Shown: positions 50,036 to 61,817, counted from the stretch's first letter. The stretch: 64,000 bases of DNA from Pontederia crassipes (GCA_030549335.1 CM060187.1:5642001-5706000), one strand, 5' to 3'. The notes: a model not told the origin generated them from the sequence alone. Numbers and translations are program-made.

Positions 50036-53000
50036 ATTGGGACGAAAAAATGGACTCGGATGAAAATTTTCCGGGGGTGCAAAATTTCGCGCGCGCGCCT
50101 TTTACTCGTGTTTTCAGCCAAGAAGGTCAAAAAACGCGAAATTTTTGACGCTGTCAAAAGATGCCAAATTTTTGACGCTTTCGTGTTTGTTGATGCATGG
50201 TGAGATGATTGGGACGAAAAAATGGACTCGGATGAAAATTTTCCGGGGGTGCGAAATTTCGCGCGCGCGCTTTTTACTCGTGTTTTCAGCCAAGAAGGTC
50301 AAAAAACGCGAAATTTTTTACGCTGTCAAAAGATGCCAAATTTTTTACGCTTTCGTGTCTGTTGATGCATGGTGAGATGATTGGGACGAAAAAATGGACT
50401 CGGATGAAAATTTTCCGGGGGTGCGAAATTTCGCGCGCGCGCTTTTACTCGTGTTTTCAGCCAAGAAGGTCAAAAAATGCAAAATTTTTGACGCTGTCAA
50501 AAGATGCCAAATTTTCGACGCTTTCTTGCCTATTGATGCATGTTGAGATGATTGGGTCGAAAAAATGGACTCGGATGAAAATTTTCCGGGGGTGTGAAAT
50601 TTCGCGCGCGCGCCTTTTACTTGTGTTTTCAGCCAAGAAGGTCAAAAAATACGAAATTATTAGCGATGTCAAAAGATGCCAAATTTTCGATGCTTTCGTG
50701 CCTGTTGATGCATGGAGAGATGATTGGGACGAAAAAATGGACTCGGATGAAAATTTTCCGGGGGTGCGAATTTCGCGCGCGCGCCTTTTACTCTGGTTTT
50801 CAGCCAAGAAGGTCAAAAAATGCGAAATTATTGACGATGTCAAAAGATGCCAAATTTTCGATGCTTTCGTGCCTGTTGATGCATGGAGAGATGATTGGGA
50901 CGAAAAAATGGACTCGGATGAAAATTTTCCGGGGGTGCAAAATTTCGCGCGCGCGCCTTTTACTCGTGTTTTCAGCCAAGAAGGTCAAAAAACGCGAAAT
51001 TTTTGACGCTGTCAAAAGATGCCAAATTTTTGACGCTTTCGTGTCTGTTGATGCATGGTGAGATGATTGGGACGAAAAAATGGACTCGGATGAAAATTTT
51101 CCGGGGGTGCGAAATTTCGCGCGCGCGCTTTTTACTCGTGTTTTCAGCCAAGAAGGTCAAAAAACGCGAAATTTTTTACGCTGTCAAAAGATGCCAAATT
51201 TTTGACGCTTTCGTGTCTGTTGATGTATGGTGAGATGATTGGGACGAAAAAATGGACTCGGATGAAAATTTTCCGGGGGTGCGAAATTTCGCGCGCGCGC
51301 TTTTACTCGTGTTTTCAGCCAAGAAGGTCAAAAAATGCAAAATTTTTGACGCTGTCAAAAGATGCCAAATTTTCGACGCTTTCTTGCCTATTGATGCATG
51401 TTGAGATGATTGGGTCGAAAAAATGGACTCGGATGAAAATTTTCCGGGGGTGTGATATTTCGCGCGCGCGCCTTTTACTTGTGTTTTCAGCCAAGAAGGT
51501 CAAAAAATGCGAAATTATTGGCGATGTCAAAAGATGCCAAATTTTCGATGCTTTCGTGCCTGTTGATGCATGGAGAGATGATTGGGACGAAAAAATGGAC
51601 TCGGATGAAAATTTTCCGGGGGTGCGAATTTCGCGCGCGCGCCTTTTACTCTGGTTTTCAGCCAAGAAGGTCAAAAAATGCGAAATTATTGACGATGTCA
51701 AAAGATGCCAAATTTTCGATGCTTTCGTGCCTGTTGATGCATGGAGAGATGATTGGGACGAAAAAATGGACTCGGATGAAAATTTTCCGCGGGTGCGAAT
51801 TTCGGGCGCGCGCCTTTTACTCGTGTTTTCAGCCAAGAAGGTCAAAAAATGCGAAATTTTTTACGCTGTCAAAAGATGCCAAATTTTCGACGCTTTCGTG
51901 TCTGTTGATGCATGGTCAGATGATTGAGACGAAAAAATGGACTCGGATGAAAATTTTCTGGCGGTGCGAAATTTCGCGCGCGCGCATTTTACTCGTGTTT
52001 TCAGCCAAGAAGGTCAAAAAACGCGAAATTTTTGACGCTGTCAAAAGATGCCAAATTTTTTACGCTTTCTTGCCTATTGATGCATGTTGAGATGATTGGG
52101 ACGAAAAAATGGACTCGGATGAAAATTTTCCGGGGGTGCGAAATTTCGCGCGCGCGCCTTTTACTCGTGTTTTCAGCCAAGAGGTCAAAAAATGCGCAAT
52201 TTTTGACGCTGTCAAAAGATGCCAAATTTTCGACGCTTTCGTGCCTATTGATGCATGGTGAGATGATTGGGATGAAAAAATGCACTCGGATGAAAATTTT
52301 CCGGGGGTGAGAAATTTCGCGCGCGCCCCTTTTACTCGTGTTTTCAGCCAAGAAGGTCAAAAAATGCGAAATTTTTGACGCTGTCAAAAGATGCCAAATT
52401 TTCGACGCTTTCGTGTCTGTTGATGCATGGTGAGATGATTGGGACGAAAAAATGGACTCGGATGAAAATTTTTCGGGGGTGCGAAATTTCGCGCGCGCGC
52501 CTTTTACTCGTGTTTTCAGCCAAGAAGGTCAAAAAACGCGAAATTTTTCACGCTATCAAAAGATGCCAAATTTTCGACGCTTTCGTGTCTGTTGATGCAT
52601 GGTGAGATGATTGGGACGAAAAAATGGACTCGGATGAAAATTTTCCGGGGGTGCAAAATTTCGCGCGCGCGCCTTTTACTCGTGTTTTCAGCCAAGAAGG
52701 TCAAAAAATGCGCAATTTTTGACGCTGTCAAAAGATGCCAAATTTTCAACGCTTTCTTGCCTATTGATGCATGTTGAGATGATTGGGACGAAAAAATGGA
52801 CTCGGATGAAAATTTTCCGGGGGTGCGAAATTTCGCGCGCGCGCCTTTTACTCGTGTTTTCAGCCAAGAAGGTCAAAAAATGCGAAATTTTTGACGCTGT
52901 CAAAAGATGCCAAATTTTCGACGCTATCGTGCCTGTTGATTCATGGAGAGATGATTGGGATGAAAAAATGGACCCGGATGAAAATTTTCCGGGGGTGCGA

Positions 53001-54008
53001 AATTTCGCGCGCGCGCTTTTACTCGTGTTTTCAGCCAAGAAGGTCAAAAAATGCGAAATTTTTGACGCTGTCAAAAGATGCCAAATTTTCAACGCTTTCT
53101 TGCCTATTGATGCATGTTGAGATGATTGGGACGAAAAAATGGACTCGGATGAAAATTTTCCGGGGGTGCGAAATTTCGCGCGCGCGCTTTTACTCGTGTT
53201 TTCAGCCAAGAAGGTCAAAAAATGCGAAATTTTTGACGCTGTCAAAAGATGCCAAATTTTGGACGCTTTCGTGCCTATTGATGCATGGTGAGATGATTGG
53301 GACGAAAAAATGGACTCGGATGAAAATTTTATGGGGGTGCGAAATTTCGCGCGCGCGCCTTTTACTCGTGTTTTCAGCCAAGAAGGTCAAAAAACGCGAA
53401 ATTTTTCACGCTATCAAAAGATGCCAAATTTTCGACGCTTTCGTGTCTATTGATGCATGGTGAGATGATTGGGACGAAAAAATGGACTCGGATGAAAATT
53501 TTCCGGGGGTGCAAAATTTCGCGCGCGCGCCTTTTACTCGTGTTTTCAGCCAAGAAGGTCAAAAAATGCGCAATTTTTGACGCTGTCAAAAGATGCCAAA
53601 TTTTCAACGCTTTCTTGCCTATTGATGCATGTTGAGATGATTGGGACGAAAAAATGGACTCGGATGAAAATTTTCCGGGGGTGCGAAATTTCGCGCGCGC
53701 GCTTTTACTCGTGTTTTCAGCCAAGAAGGTCAAAAAATGCGAAATTTTTGACGCTGTCAAAAGATGCCAAATTTTTGACGCTTTCGTGCCTATTGATGCA
53801 TGGTGAGATGATTGGGACGAAAAAATGGACTCGGATGAAAATTTTATGGGGGTGCGAAATTTCGCGCGCGCGCCTTTTACTCGTGTTTTCAGCCAAGAAG
53901 GTCAAAAAACGCGAAATTTTTTACGCTGTCAAAAGATGCCAAATTTTTGACGCTTTCTTGCCTATTGATGCATGTTGAGATGATTGGGACGAAAAAATGG
54001 ACTCGGAT

Positions 54009-54018
54009 GAAAATTTTC
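54009..54018. other. Perfect 10-bp palindrome GAAAATTTTC
   Basis: This is monomer position 42-51 in the reference copy. The 10 bases equal their own reverse complement. The element is present in the great majority of monomers. Types with tttttcggggg or ttttatggggg at this point alter only the last base(s) and keep the AAAATTTT core. It could be a binding site for an AT-hook or minor-groove protein, or a nucleosome-positioning AT tract; no specific protein can be inferred. Confidence 0.85.
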
Positions 54019-54026
54019 CGGGGGTG

Positions 54027-54036
54027 CGAAATTTCG
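54027..54036. other. Perfect 10-bp palindrome CGAAATTTCG abutting the CG tract
   Basis: This is monomer position 60-69. It is self-complementary and runs directly into the (CG)n tract. Several monomer types break the symmetry: gtgcaaaatttcg loses the left CG, gtgcgaatttcg deletes one A, and gtgagaaattt loses the left CG. Others extend it, as in ttcgaaatttcg. Symmetry is therefore a feature of the majority type, not of every copy. Confidence 0.85.
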
Positions 54037-54044
54037 CGCGCGCG
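54035..54044. other. Alternating (CG)5 tract, Z-DNA-prone, recurring in nearly every monomer
   Basis: In the reference copy CG repeats five times, followed by CCTTTT. Similar tracts occur in nearly all monomers. Lengths range from (CG)4, for example near 41839, to (CG)6, for example near 3696, 22942, 24150, 25183, 30513, 43040, 46480 and 49229. Some copies are interrupted by CAG or CTG. Alternating C and G is the classic sequence able to adopt left-handed Z-DNA under negative supercoiling. Whether it does so here is not shown by sequence. Confidence 0.9.
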
Positions 54045-54080
54045 CCTTTTACTCGTGTTTTCAGCCAAGAAGGTCAAAAA

Positions 54081-54134
54081 ATGCGAAATTTTTGACGCTG
54101 TCAAAAGATGCCAAATTTTTGACGCTTTCGTGCC
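54081..54134 (+). repeat. Internal 27-bp direct duplication within the monomer
   Basis: Monomer segments 114-140 and 141-167 align without gaps over their first 22 bases, around the shared frame atgcnaaattttngacgct. About 19-20 of 22 bases match depending on the type, and the last five bases do not match. The same frame (tgcgaaattt) appears once more 57 bp upstream, at monomer position 58. The modern 172-bp unit may therefore have grown from a shorter ancestral repeat; that is inference. Confidence 0.7.
54090..54106. other. 17-bp dyad TTTTGAC-GCT-GTCAAAA (7-bp arms)
   Basis: This is monomer position 123-139. Arms TTTTGAC and GTCAAAA are exact reverse complements around a 3-bp centre. The dyad is intact in the common types. 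It is weakened in ttttttacgctgtc copies (one mismatch) and ttttcacgctatc copies (two mismatches), and shortened but symmetric in attattgacgatgtc copies. It could be a protein-binding dyad or a cruciform-prone site. No known box is recognised. Confidence 0.85.
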
Positions 54135-54609
54135 TATTGATGCATGTTGAGATGATTGGGATGAAAAAATGGACTCGGATGAAAATTTTCCGGGGGTGCA
54201 AAATTTCGCGCGCGCGCCTTTTACTCGTGTTTTCAACCAAGAAGGTCAAAAAACGCGAAATTTTTGACGCTGTCAAAAGATGCCAAATTTTTGACGCTTT
54301 CGTGTCTGTTGATGCATGGTGAGATGATTGGGACGAAAAAATGGACTCGGATGAAAATTTTCCGGGGGTGCGAAATTTCGCGCGCGCGCTTTTTACTCGT
54401 GTTTTCAGCCAAGAAGGTCAAAAAATGCGAAATTTTTTACGCTGTCAAAAGATGCCAAATTTTTGACGCTTTCGTGTCTGTTGATGCATGGTGAGATGAT
54501 TGGGACGAAAAAATGGACTCGGATGAAAATTTTTCGGGGGTGCGAAATTTCGCGCGCGCGCTTTTACTCGTGTTTTCAGCCAAGAAGGTCAAAAAATGCA
54601 AAATTTTTG

Positions 54610-57600
54610 ACGCTGTCAAAAGATGCCAAATTTTCAACGCTTTCTTGCCTATTGATGCATGTTGAGATGATTGGGACGAAAAAATGGACTCGGATGAAAA
54701 TTTTCCGGGGGTGCGAAATTTCGCGCGCGCGCTTTTACTCGTGTTTTCAGCCAAGAAGGTCAAAAAATGCGAAATTTTTGACGCTGTCAAAAGATGCCAA
54801 ATTTTTGACGCTTTCGTGCCTATTGATGCATGGTGAGATGATTGGGACGAAAAAATGGACTCGGATGAAAATTTTATGGGGGTGCGAAATTTCGCGCGCG
54901 CGCCTTTTACTCGTGTTTTCAGCCAAGAAGGTCAAAAAACGCGAAATTTTTTACGCTGTCAAAAGATGCCAAATTTTTGACGCTTTCTTGCCTATTGATG
55001 CATGTTGAGATGATTGGGACGAAAAAATGGACTCGGATGAAAATTTTCCGGGGGTGCGAAATTTCGCGCGCGCGCCTTTTACTCGTGTTTTCAGCCAAGA
55101 AGGTCAAAAAATGCGAAATTTTTGACGCTGTCAAAAGATGCCAAATTTTTGACGCTTTCGTGCCTATTGATGCATGTTGAGATGATTGGGACGAAAAAAT
55201 GGACTCGGATGAAAATTTTCCGGGGGTGCAAAATTTCGCGCGCGCGCCTTTTACTCGTGTTTTCAACCAAGAAGGTCAAAAAACGCGAAATTTTTGACGC
55301 TGTCAAAAGATGCCAAATTTTTGACGCTTTCGTGTCTGTTGATGCATGGTGAGATGATTGGGACGAAAAAATGGACTCGGATGAAAATTTTCCGGGGGTG
55401 CGAAATTTCGCGCGCGCGCTTTTTACTCGTGTTTTCAGCCAAGAAGGTCAAAAAATGCGAAATTTTTTACGCTGTCAAAAGATGCCAAATTTTTGACGCT
55501 TTCGTGTCTGTTGATGCATGGTGAGATGATTGGGACGAAAAAATGGACTCGGATGAAAATTTTTCGGGGGTGCGAAATTTCGCGCGCGCGCTTTTACTCG
55601 TGTTTTCAGCCAAGAAGGTCAAAAAATGCAAAATTTTTGACGCTGTCAAAAGATGCCAAATTTTCGACGCTTTCTTTCCTATTGATGCATGTTGAGATGA
55701 TTGGGTCGAAAAAATGGACTCGGATGAAAATTTTCCGGGGGTGTGAAATTTCGCGCGCGCGCCTTTTACTTGTGTTTTCAGCCAAGAAGGTCAAAAAATA
55801 CGAAATTATTGGCGATGTCAAAAGATGCCAAATTTTCGATGCTTTCGTGCCTGTTGATGCATGGAGAGATGATTGGGACGAAAAAATGGACTCGGATGAA
55901 AATTTTCCGGGGGTGCGAATTTCGCGCGCGCGCCTTTTACTCTGGTTTTCAGCCAAGAAGGTCAAAAAATGCGAAATTATTGACGATGTCAAAAGATGCC
56001 AAATTTTCGATGCTTTCGTGCCTGTTGATGCATGGAGAGATGATTGGGACGAAAAAATGGACTCGGATGAAAATTTTCCGGGGGTGCAAAATTTCGCGCG
56101 CGCGCCTTTTACTCGTGTTTTCAGCCAAGAAGGTCAAAAAACGCGAAATTTTTGACGCTGTCAAAAGATGCCAAATTTTTGACGCTTTCGTGTCTGTTGA
56201 TGCATGGTGAGATGATTGGGACGAAAAAATGGACTCGGATGAAAATTTTCCGGGGGTGCGAAATTTCGCGCGCGCGCATTTTACTCGTGTTTTCAGCCAA
56301 GAAGGTCAAAAAACGCGAAATTTTTTACGCTGTCAAAAGATGCCAAATTTTTGACGCTTTCGTGTCTGTTGATGTATGGTGAGATGATTGGGACGAAAAA
56401 ATGGACTCGGATGAAAATTTTCCGGGGGTGCGAAATTTCGCGCGCGCGCTTTTACTCGTGTTTTCAGCCAAGAAGGTCAAAAAATGCAAAATTTTTGACG
56501 CTGTCAAAAGATGCCAAATTTTCGACGCTTTCTTGCCTATTGATGCATGTTGAGATGATTGGGTCGAAAAAATGGACTCGGATGAAAATTTTCCGGGGGT
56601 GTGATATTTCGCGCGCGCGCCTTTTACTTGTGTTTTCAGCCAAGAAGGTCAAAAAATGCGAAATTATTGGCGATGTCAAAAGATGCCAAATTTTCGATGC
56701 TTTCGTGCCTGTTGATGCATGGAGAGATGATTGGGACGAAAAAATGGACTCGGATGAAAATTTTCCGGGGGTGCGAATTTCGCGCGCGCGCCTTTTACTC
56801 TGGTTTTCAGCCAAGAAGGTCAAAAAATGCGAAATTATTGACGATGTCAAAAGATGCCAAATTTTCGATGCTTTCGTGCCTGTTGATGCATGGAGAGATG
56901 ATTGGGACGAAAAAATGGACTCGGATGAAAATTTTCCGCGGGTGCGAATTTCGGGCGCGCGCCTTTTACTCGTGTTTTCAGCCAAGAAGGTCAAAAAATG
57001 CGAAATTTTTTACGCTGTCAAAAGATGCCAAATTTTCGACGCTTTCGTGTCTGTTGATGCATGGTGAGATGATTGAGACGAAAAAATGGACTCGGATGAA
57101 AATTTTCCGGCGGTGCGAAATTTCGCGCGCGCGCATTTTACTCGTGTTTTCAGCCAAGAAGGTCAAAAAACGCGAAATTTTTGACGCTGTCAAAAGATGC
57201 CAAATTTTTTACGCTTTCTTGCCTATTGATGCATGTTGAGATGATTGGGACGAAAAAATGGACTCGGATGAAAATTTTCCGGGGGTGCGAAATTTCGCGC
57301 GCGCGCCTTTTACTCGTGTTTTCAGCCAAGAGGTCAAAAAATGCGCAATTTTTGACGCTGTCAAAAGATGCCAAATTTTCGACGCTTTCGTGCCTATTGA
57401 TGCATGGTGAGATGATTGGGATGAAAAAATGCACTCGGATGAAAATTTTCCGGGGGTGAGAAATTTCGCGCGCGCCCCTTTTACTCGTGTTTTCAGCCAA
57501 GATGGTCAAAAAATGCGAAATTTTTGACGCTGTCAAAAGATGCCAAATTTTCGACGCTTTCGTGTCTGTTGATGCATGGTGAGATGATTGGGACGAAAAA

Positions 57601-58213
57601 ATGGACTCGGATGAAAATTTTTCGGGGGTGCGAAATTTCGCGCGCGCGCCTTTTACTCGTGTTTTCAGCCAAGAAGGTCAAAAAACGCGAAATTTTTCAC
57701 GCTATCAAAAGATGCCAAATTTTCGACGCTTTCGTGTCTGTTGATGCATGGTGAGATGATTGGGACGAAAAAATGGACTCGGATGAAAATTTTCCGGGGG
57801 TGCAAAATTTCGCGCGCGCGCCTTTTACTCGTGTTTTCAGCCAAGAAGGTCAAAAAATGCGCAATTTTTGACGCTGTCAAAAGATGCCAAATTTTCAACG
57901 CTTTCTTGCCTATTGATGCATGTTGAGATGATTGGGACGAAAAAATGGACTCGGATGAAAATTTTCCGGGGGTGCGAAATTTCGCGCGCGCGCCTTTTAC
58001 TCGTGTTTTCAGCCAAGAAGGTCAAAAAATGCGAAATTTTTGACGCTGTCAAAAGATGCCAAATTTTCGACGCTATCGTGCCTGTTGATTCATGGAGAGA
58101 TGATTGGGATGAAAAAATGGACCCGGATGAAAATTTTCCGGGGGTGCGAAATTTCGCGCGCGCGCTTTTACTCGTGTTTTCAGCCAAGAAGGTCAAAAAA
58201 TGCGAAATTTTTG
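54610..58213. repeat. 21-monomer HOR (3604 bp), copy 1
   Basis: Every position examined matches +3604 except isolated bases: 55668 (c, against a), 56278-56279 (gcgcatttt against gctttttac), 57503 (t, against a), and the ttttgacg/ttttggacg site near 54806 against 58410. Contains gggtcg monomers near 55705 and 56564, the one-base deletion gccaagaggtc at 57330, ggacccggatg and ttttcaacc. Its first 1030 bp are the second half of the 6-monomer duplication. Confidence 0.92.
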
Positions 58214-61200
58214 ACGCTGTCAAAAGATGCCAAATTTTCAACGCTTTCTTGCCTATTGATGCATGTTGAGATGATTGGGACGAAAAAATGGACTCGGATG
58301 AAAATTTTCCGGGGGTGCGAAATTTCGCGCGCGCGCTTTTACTCGTGTTTTCAGCCAAGAAGGTCAAAAAATGCGAAATTTTTGACGCTGTCAAAAGATG
58401 CCAAATTTTGGACGCTTTCGTGCCTATTGATGCATGGTGAGATGATTGGGACGAAAAAATGGACTCGGATGAAAATTTTATGGGGGTGCGAAATTTCGCG
58501 CGCGCGCCTTTTACTCGTGTTTTCAGCCAAGAAGGTCAAAAAACGCGAAATTTTTTACGCTGTCAAAAGATGCCAAATTTTTGACGCTTTCTTGCCTATT
58601 GATGCATGTTGAGATGATTGGGACGAAAAAATGGACTCGGATGAAAATTTTCCGGGGGTGCGAAATTTCGCGCGCGCGCCTTTTACTCGTGTTTTCAGCC
58701 AAGAAGGTCAAAAAATGCGAAATTTTTGACGCTGTCAAAAGATGCCAAATTTTTGACGCTTTCGTGCCTATTGATGCATGTTGAGATGATTGGGACGAAA
58801 AAATGGACTCGGATGAAAATTTTCCGGGGGTGCAAAATTTCGCGCGCGCGCCTTTTACTCGTGTTTTCAACCAAGAAGGTCAAAAAACGCGAAATTTTTG
58901 ACGCTGTCAAAAGATGCCAAATTTTTGACGCTTTCGTGTCTGTTGATGCATGGTGAGATGATTGGGACGAAAAAATGGACTCGGATGAAAATTTTCCGGG
59001 GGTGCGAAATTTCGCGCGCGCGCTTTTTACTCGTGTTTTCAGCCAAGAAGGTCAAAAAATGCGAAATTTTTTACGCTGTCAAAAGATGCCAAATTTTTGA
59101 CGCTTTCGTGTCTGTTGATGCATGGTGAGATGATTGGGACGAAAAAATGGACTCGGATGAAAATTTTTCGGGGGTGCGAAATTTCGCGCGCGCGCTTTTA
59201 CTCGTGTTTTCAGCCAAGAAGGTCAAAAAATGCAAAATTTTTGACGCTGTCAAAAGATGCCAAATTTTCGAAGCTTTCTTTCCTATTGATGCATGTTGAG
59301 ATGATTGGGTCGAAAAAATGGACTCGGATGAAAATTTTCCGGGGGTGTGAAATTTCGCGCGCGCGCCTTTTACTTGTGTTTTCAGCCAAGAAGGTCAAAA
59401 AATACGAAATTATTGGCGATGTCAAAAGATGCCAAATTTTCGATGCTTTCGTGCCTGTTGATGCATGGAGAGATGATTGGGACGAAAAAATGGACTCGGA
59501 TGAAAATTTTCCGGGGGTGCGAATTTCGCGCGCGCGCCTTTTACTCTGGTTTTCAGCCAAGAAGGTCAAAAAATGCGAAATTATTGACGATGTCAAAAGA
59601 TGCCAAATTTTCGATGCTTTCGTGCCTGTTGATGCATGGAGAGATGATTGGGACGAAAAAATGGACTCGGATGAAAATTTTCCGGGGGTGCAAAATTTCG
59701 CGCGCGCGCCTTTTACTCGTGTTTTCAGCCAAGAAGGTCAAAAAACGCGAAATTTTTGACGCTGTCAAAAGATGCCAAATTTTTGACGCTTTCGTGTCTG
59801 TTGATGCATGGTGAGATGATTGGGACGAAAAAATGGACTCGGATGAAAATTTTCCGGGGGTGCGAAATTTCGCGCGCGCGCTTTTTACTCGTGTTTTCAG
59901 CCAAGAAGGTCAAAAAACGCGAAATTTTTTACGCTGTCAAAAGATGCCAAATTTTTGACGCTTTCGTGTCTGTTGATGTATGGTGAGATGATTGGGACGA
60001 AAAAATGGACTCGGATGAAAATTTTCCGGGGGTGCGAAATTTCGCGCGCGCGCTTTTACTCGTGTTTTCAGCCAAGAAGGTCAAAAAATGCAAAATTTTT
60101 GACGCTGTCAAAAGATGCCAAATTTTCGACGCTTTCTTGCCTATTGATGCATGTTGAGATGATTGGGTCGAAAAAATGGACTCGGATGAAAATTTTCCGG
60201 GGGTGTGATATTTCGCGCGCGCGCCTTTTACTTGTGTTTTCAGCCAAGAAGGTCAAAAAATGCGAAATTATTGGCGATGTCAAAAGATGCCAAATTTTCG
60301 ATGCTTTCGTGCCTGTTGATGCATGGAGAGATGATTGGGACGAAAAAATGGACTCGGATGAAAATTTTCCGGGGGTGCGAATTTCGCGCGCGCGCCTTTT
60401 ACTCTGGTTTTCAGCCAAGAAGGTCAAAAAATGCGAAATTATTGACGATGTCAAAAGATGCCAAATTTTCGATGCTTTCGTGCCTGTTGATGCATGGAGA
60501 GATGATTGGGACGAAAAAATGGACTCGGATGAAAATTTTCCGCGGGTGCGAATTTCGGGCGCGCGCCTTTTACTCGTGTTTTCAGCCAAGAAGGTCAAAA
60601 AATGCGAAATTTTTTACGCTGTCAAAAGATGCCAAATTTTCGACGCTTTCGTGTCTGTTGATGCATGGTGAGATGATTGAGACGAAAAAATGGACTCGGA
60701 TGAAAATTTTCCGGCGGTGCGAAATTTCGCGCGCGCGCATTTTACTCGTGTTTTCAGCCAAGAAGGTCAAAAAACGCGAAATTTTTGACGCTGTCAAAAG
60801 ATGCCAAATTTTTTACGCTTTCTTGCCTATTGATGCATGTTGAGATGATTGGGACGAAAAAATGGACTCGGATGAAAATTTTCCGGGGGTGCGAAATTTC
60901 GCGCGCGCGCCTTTTACTCGTGTTTTCAGCCAAGAGGTCAAAAAATGCGCAATTTTTGACGCTGTCAAAAGATGCCAAATTTTCGACGCTTTCGTGCCTA
61001 TTGATGCATGGTGAGATGATTGGGATGAAAAAATGCACTCGGATGAAAATTTTCCGGGGGTGAGAAATTTCGCGCGCGCCCCTTTTACTCGTGTTTTCAG
61101 CCAAGAAGGTCAAAAAATGCGAAATTTTTGACGCTGTCAAAAGATGCCAAATTTTCGACGCTTTCGTGTCTGTTGATGCATGGTGAGATGATTGGGACGA

Positions 61201-61817
61201 AAAAATGGACTCGGATGAAAATTTTTCGGGGGTGCGAAATTTCGCGCGCGCGCCTTTTACTCGTGTTTTCAGCCAAGAAGGTCAAAAAACGCGAAATTTT
61301 TCACGCTATCAAAAGATGCCAAATTTTCGACGCTTTCGTGTCTGTTGATGCATGGTGAGATGATTGGGACGAAAAAATGGACTCGGATGAAAATTTTCCG
61401 GGGGTGCAAAATTTCGCGCGCGCGCCTTTTACTCGTGTTTTCAGCCAAGAAGGTCAAAAAATGCGCAATTTTTGACGCTGTCAAAAGATGCCAAATTTTC
61501 AACGCTTTCTTGCCTATTGATGCATGTTGAGATGATTGGGACGAAAAAATGGACTCGGATGAAAATTTTCCGGGGGTGCGAAATTTCGCGCGCGCGCCTT
61601 TTACTCGTGTTTTCAGCCAAGAAGGTCAAAAAATGCGAAATTTTTGACGCTGTCAAAAGATGCCAAATTTTCGACGCTATCGTGCCTGTTGATTCATGGA
61701 GAGATGATTGGGATGAAAAAATGGACCCGGATGAAAATTTTCCGGGGGTGCGAAATTTCGCGCGCGCGCTTTTACTCGTGTTTTCAGCCAAGAAGGTCAA
61801 AAAATGCGAAATTTTTG
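58214..61817. repeat. 21-monomer HOR (3604 bp), copy 2
   Basis: Exact-length repeat of 54610-58213 in the same phase. Site 59272 is a where copy 1 has c and copy 3 has t. Marks recur at +3604: gggtcg near 59309 and 60168, and gccaagaggtc near 60934. Apart from the single-base sites named here and in the neighbouring entries, I found no difference. Confidence 0.93.

Larger units (their letters stand above)
53968..54139 (+). repeat. Representative monomer of the satellite
   Basis: This copy is close to the majority sequence and is used as the phase reference, with position 1 at ATGCAT. In order it holds: ATGCAT (1-6); a purine-rich stretch with an A6 run (25-30); palindrome GAAAATTTTC (42-51); a G5 run (53-57); palindrome CGAAATTTCG (60-69); the CG tract (68-77); the ttttcagccaagaaggtc segment (91-108); dyad TTTTGAC-GCT-GTCAAAA (123-139); and a second diverged copy of the 114-140 segment at 141-167. 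Variable sites that define monomer types are 51-61 (ccgggggtgcg, tatgggggtg, ccttgggtgcg, gtgcaaaa, gttcgaaa, gtgagaaa), 115-134, 152-163 and the last dozen bases (tgtctgttg, tgcctattg, tgcctgttg). Confidence 0.95.
50036..54609. repeat. Long (30-monomer) version of the right-hand HOR
   Basis: 50036-53405 matches 55185-58554 at offset 5149, about 30 monomers, whereas later copies repeat at 3604 (21 monomers). The extra nine monomers are a 3-monomer insertion (515 bp) after about 53400 and the first half of a 6-monomer tandem duplication (1030 bp). Shared marks include gggtcg (50555 and 51414), attattggcgatg or attattagcgatg, ccgcgggtgcg near 51787, and gccaagaggtc at 52181 (one base deleted). 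Confidence 0.85.
53580..54609. repeat. 6-monomer tandem duplication (1030 bp), copy 1
   Basis: Matches 54610-55639 at offset 1030, including the rare ttttcaaccaagaagg (near 54232 and 55262). Differences found are gggatg near 54159 against gggacg in the second copy, and flanking types at both ends (atgcgcaa against atgcaaaa at the left, ttcaacg against ttcgacg at the right). Confidence 0.85.

Noticed and set aside
51202-51927. Longest open reading frame, 241 codons on the plus strand, with similar 212-238-codon frames at 56351, 59955 and 60205
   Set aside because: It is read through satellite monomers. It is long only because neighbouring monomers have atggagag instead of atggtgag, which removes a TGA, and because 172 is not a multiple of three, so the frame rotates. 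Comparable frames occur on the opposite strand at the same place. There is no start context, domain or codon bias.
54009-54044. Promoter or origin-like element from the AT palindrome next to the CG tract
   Set aside because: There is no TATA/initiator arrangement or other known signal. The element occurs in nearly all monomers, and its only supported description is structural.
54118-54132. Possible CENP-B box at the ttcgacgctttcgtg segment (TTCG....n..CGnG pattern)
   Set aside because: In majority types with ttcgacg only 7 of the 9 essential bases match. By rough calculation about half a match this good is expected by chance per monomer on two strands. This reference copy has tttgacg, which is worse. 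No monomer read shows the full box.
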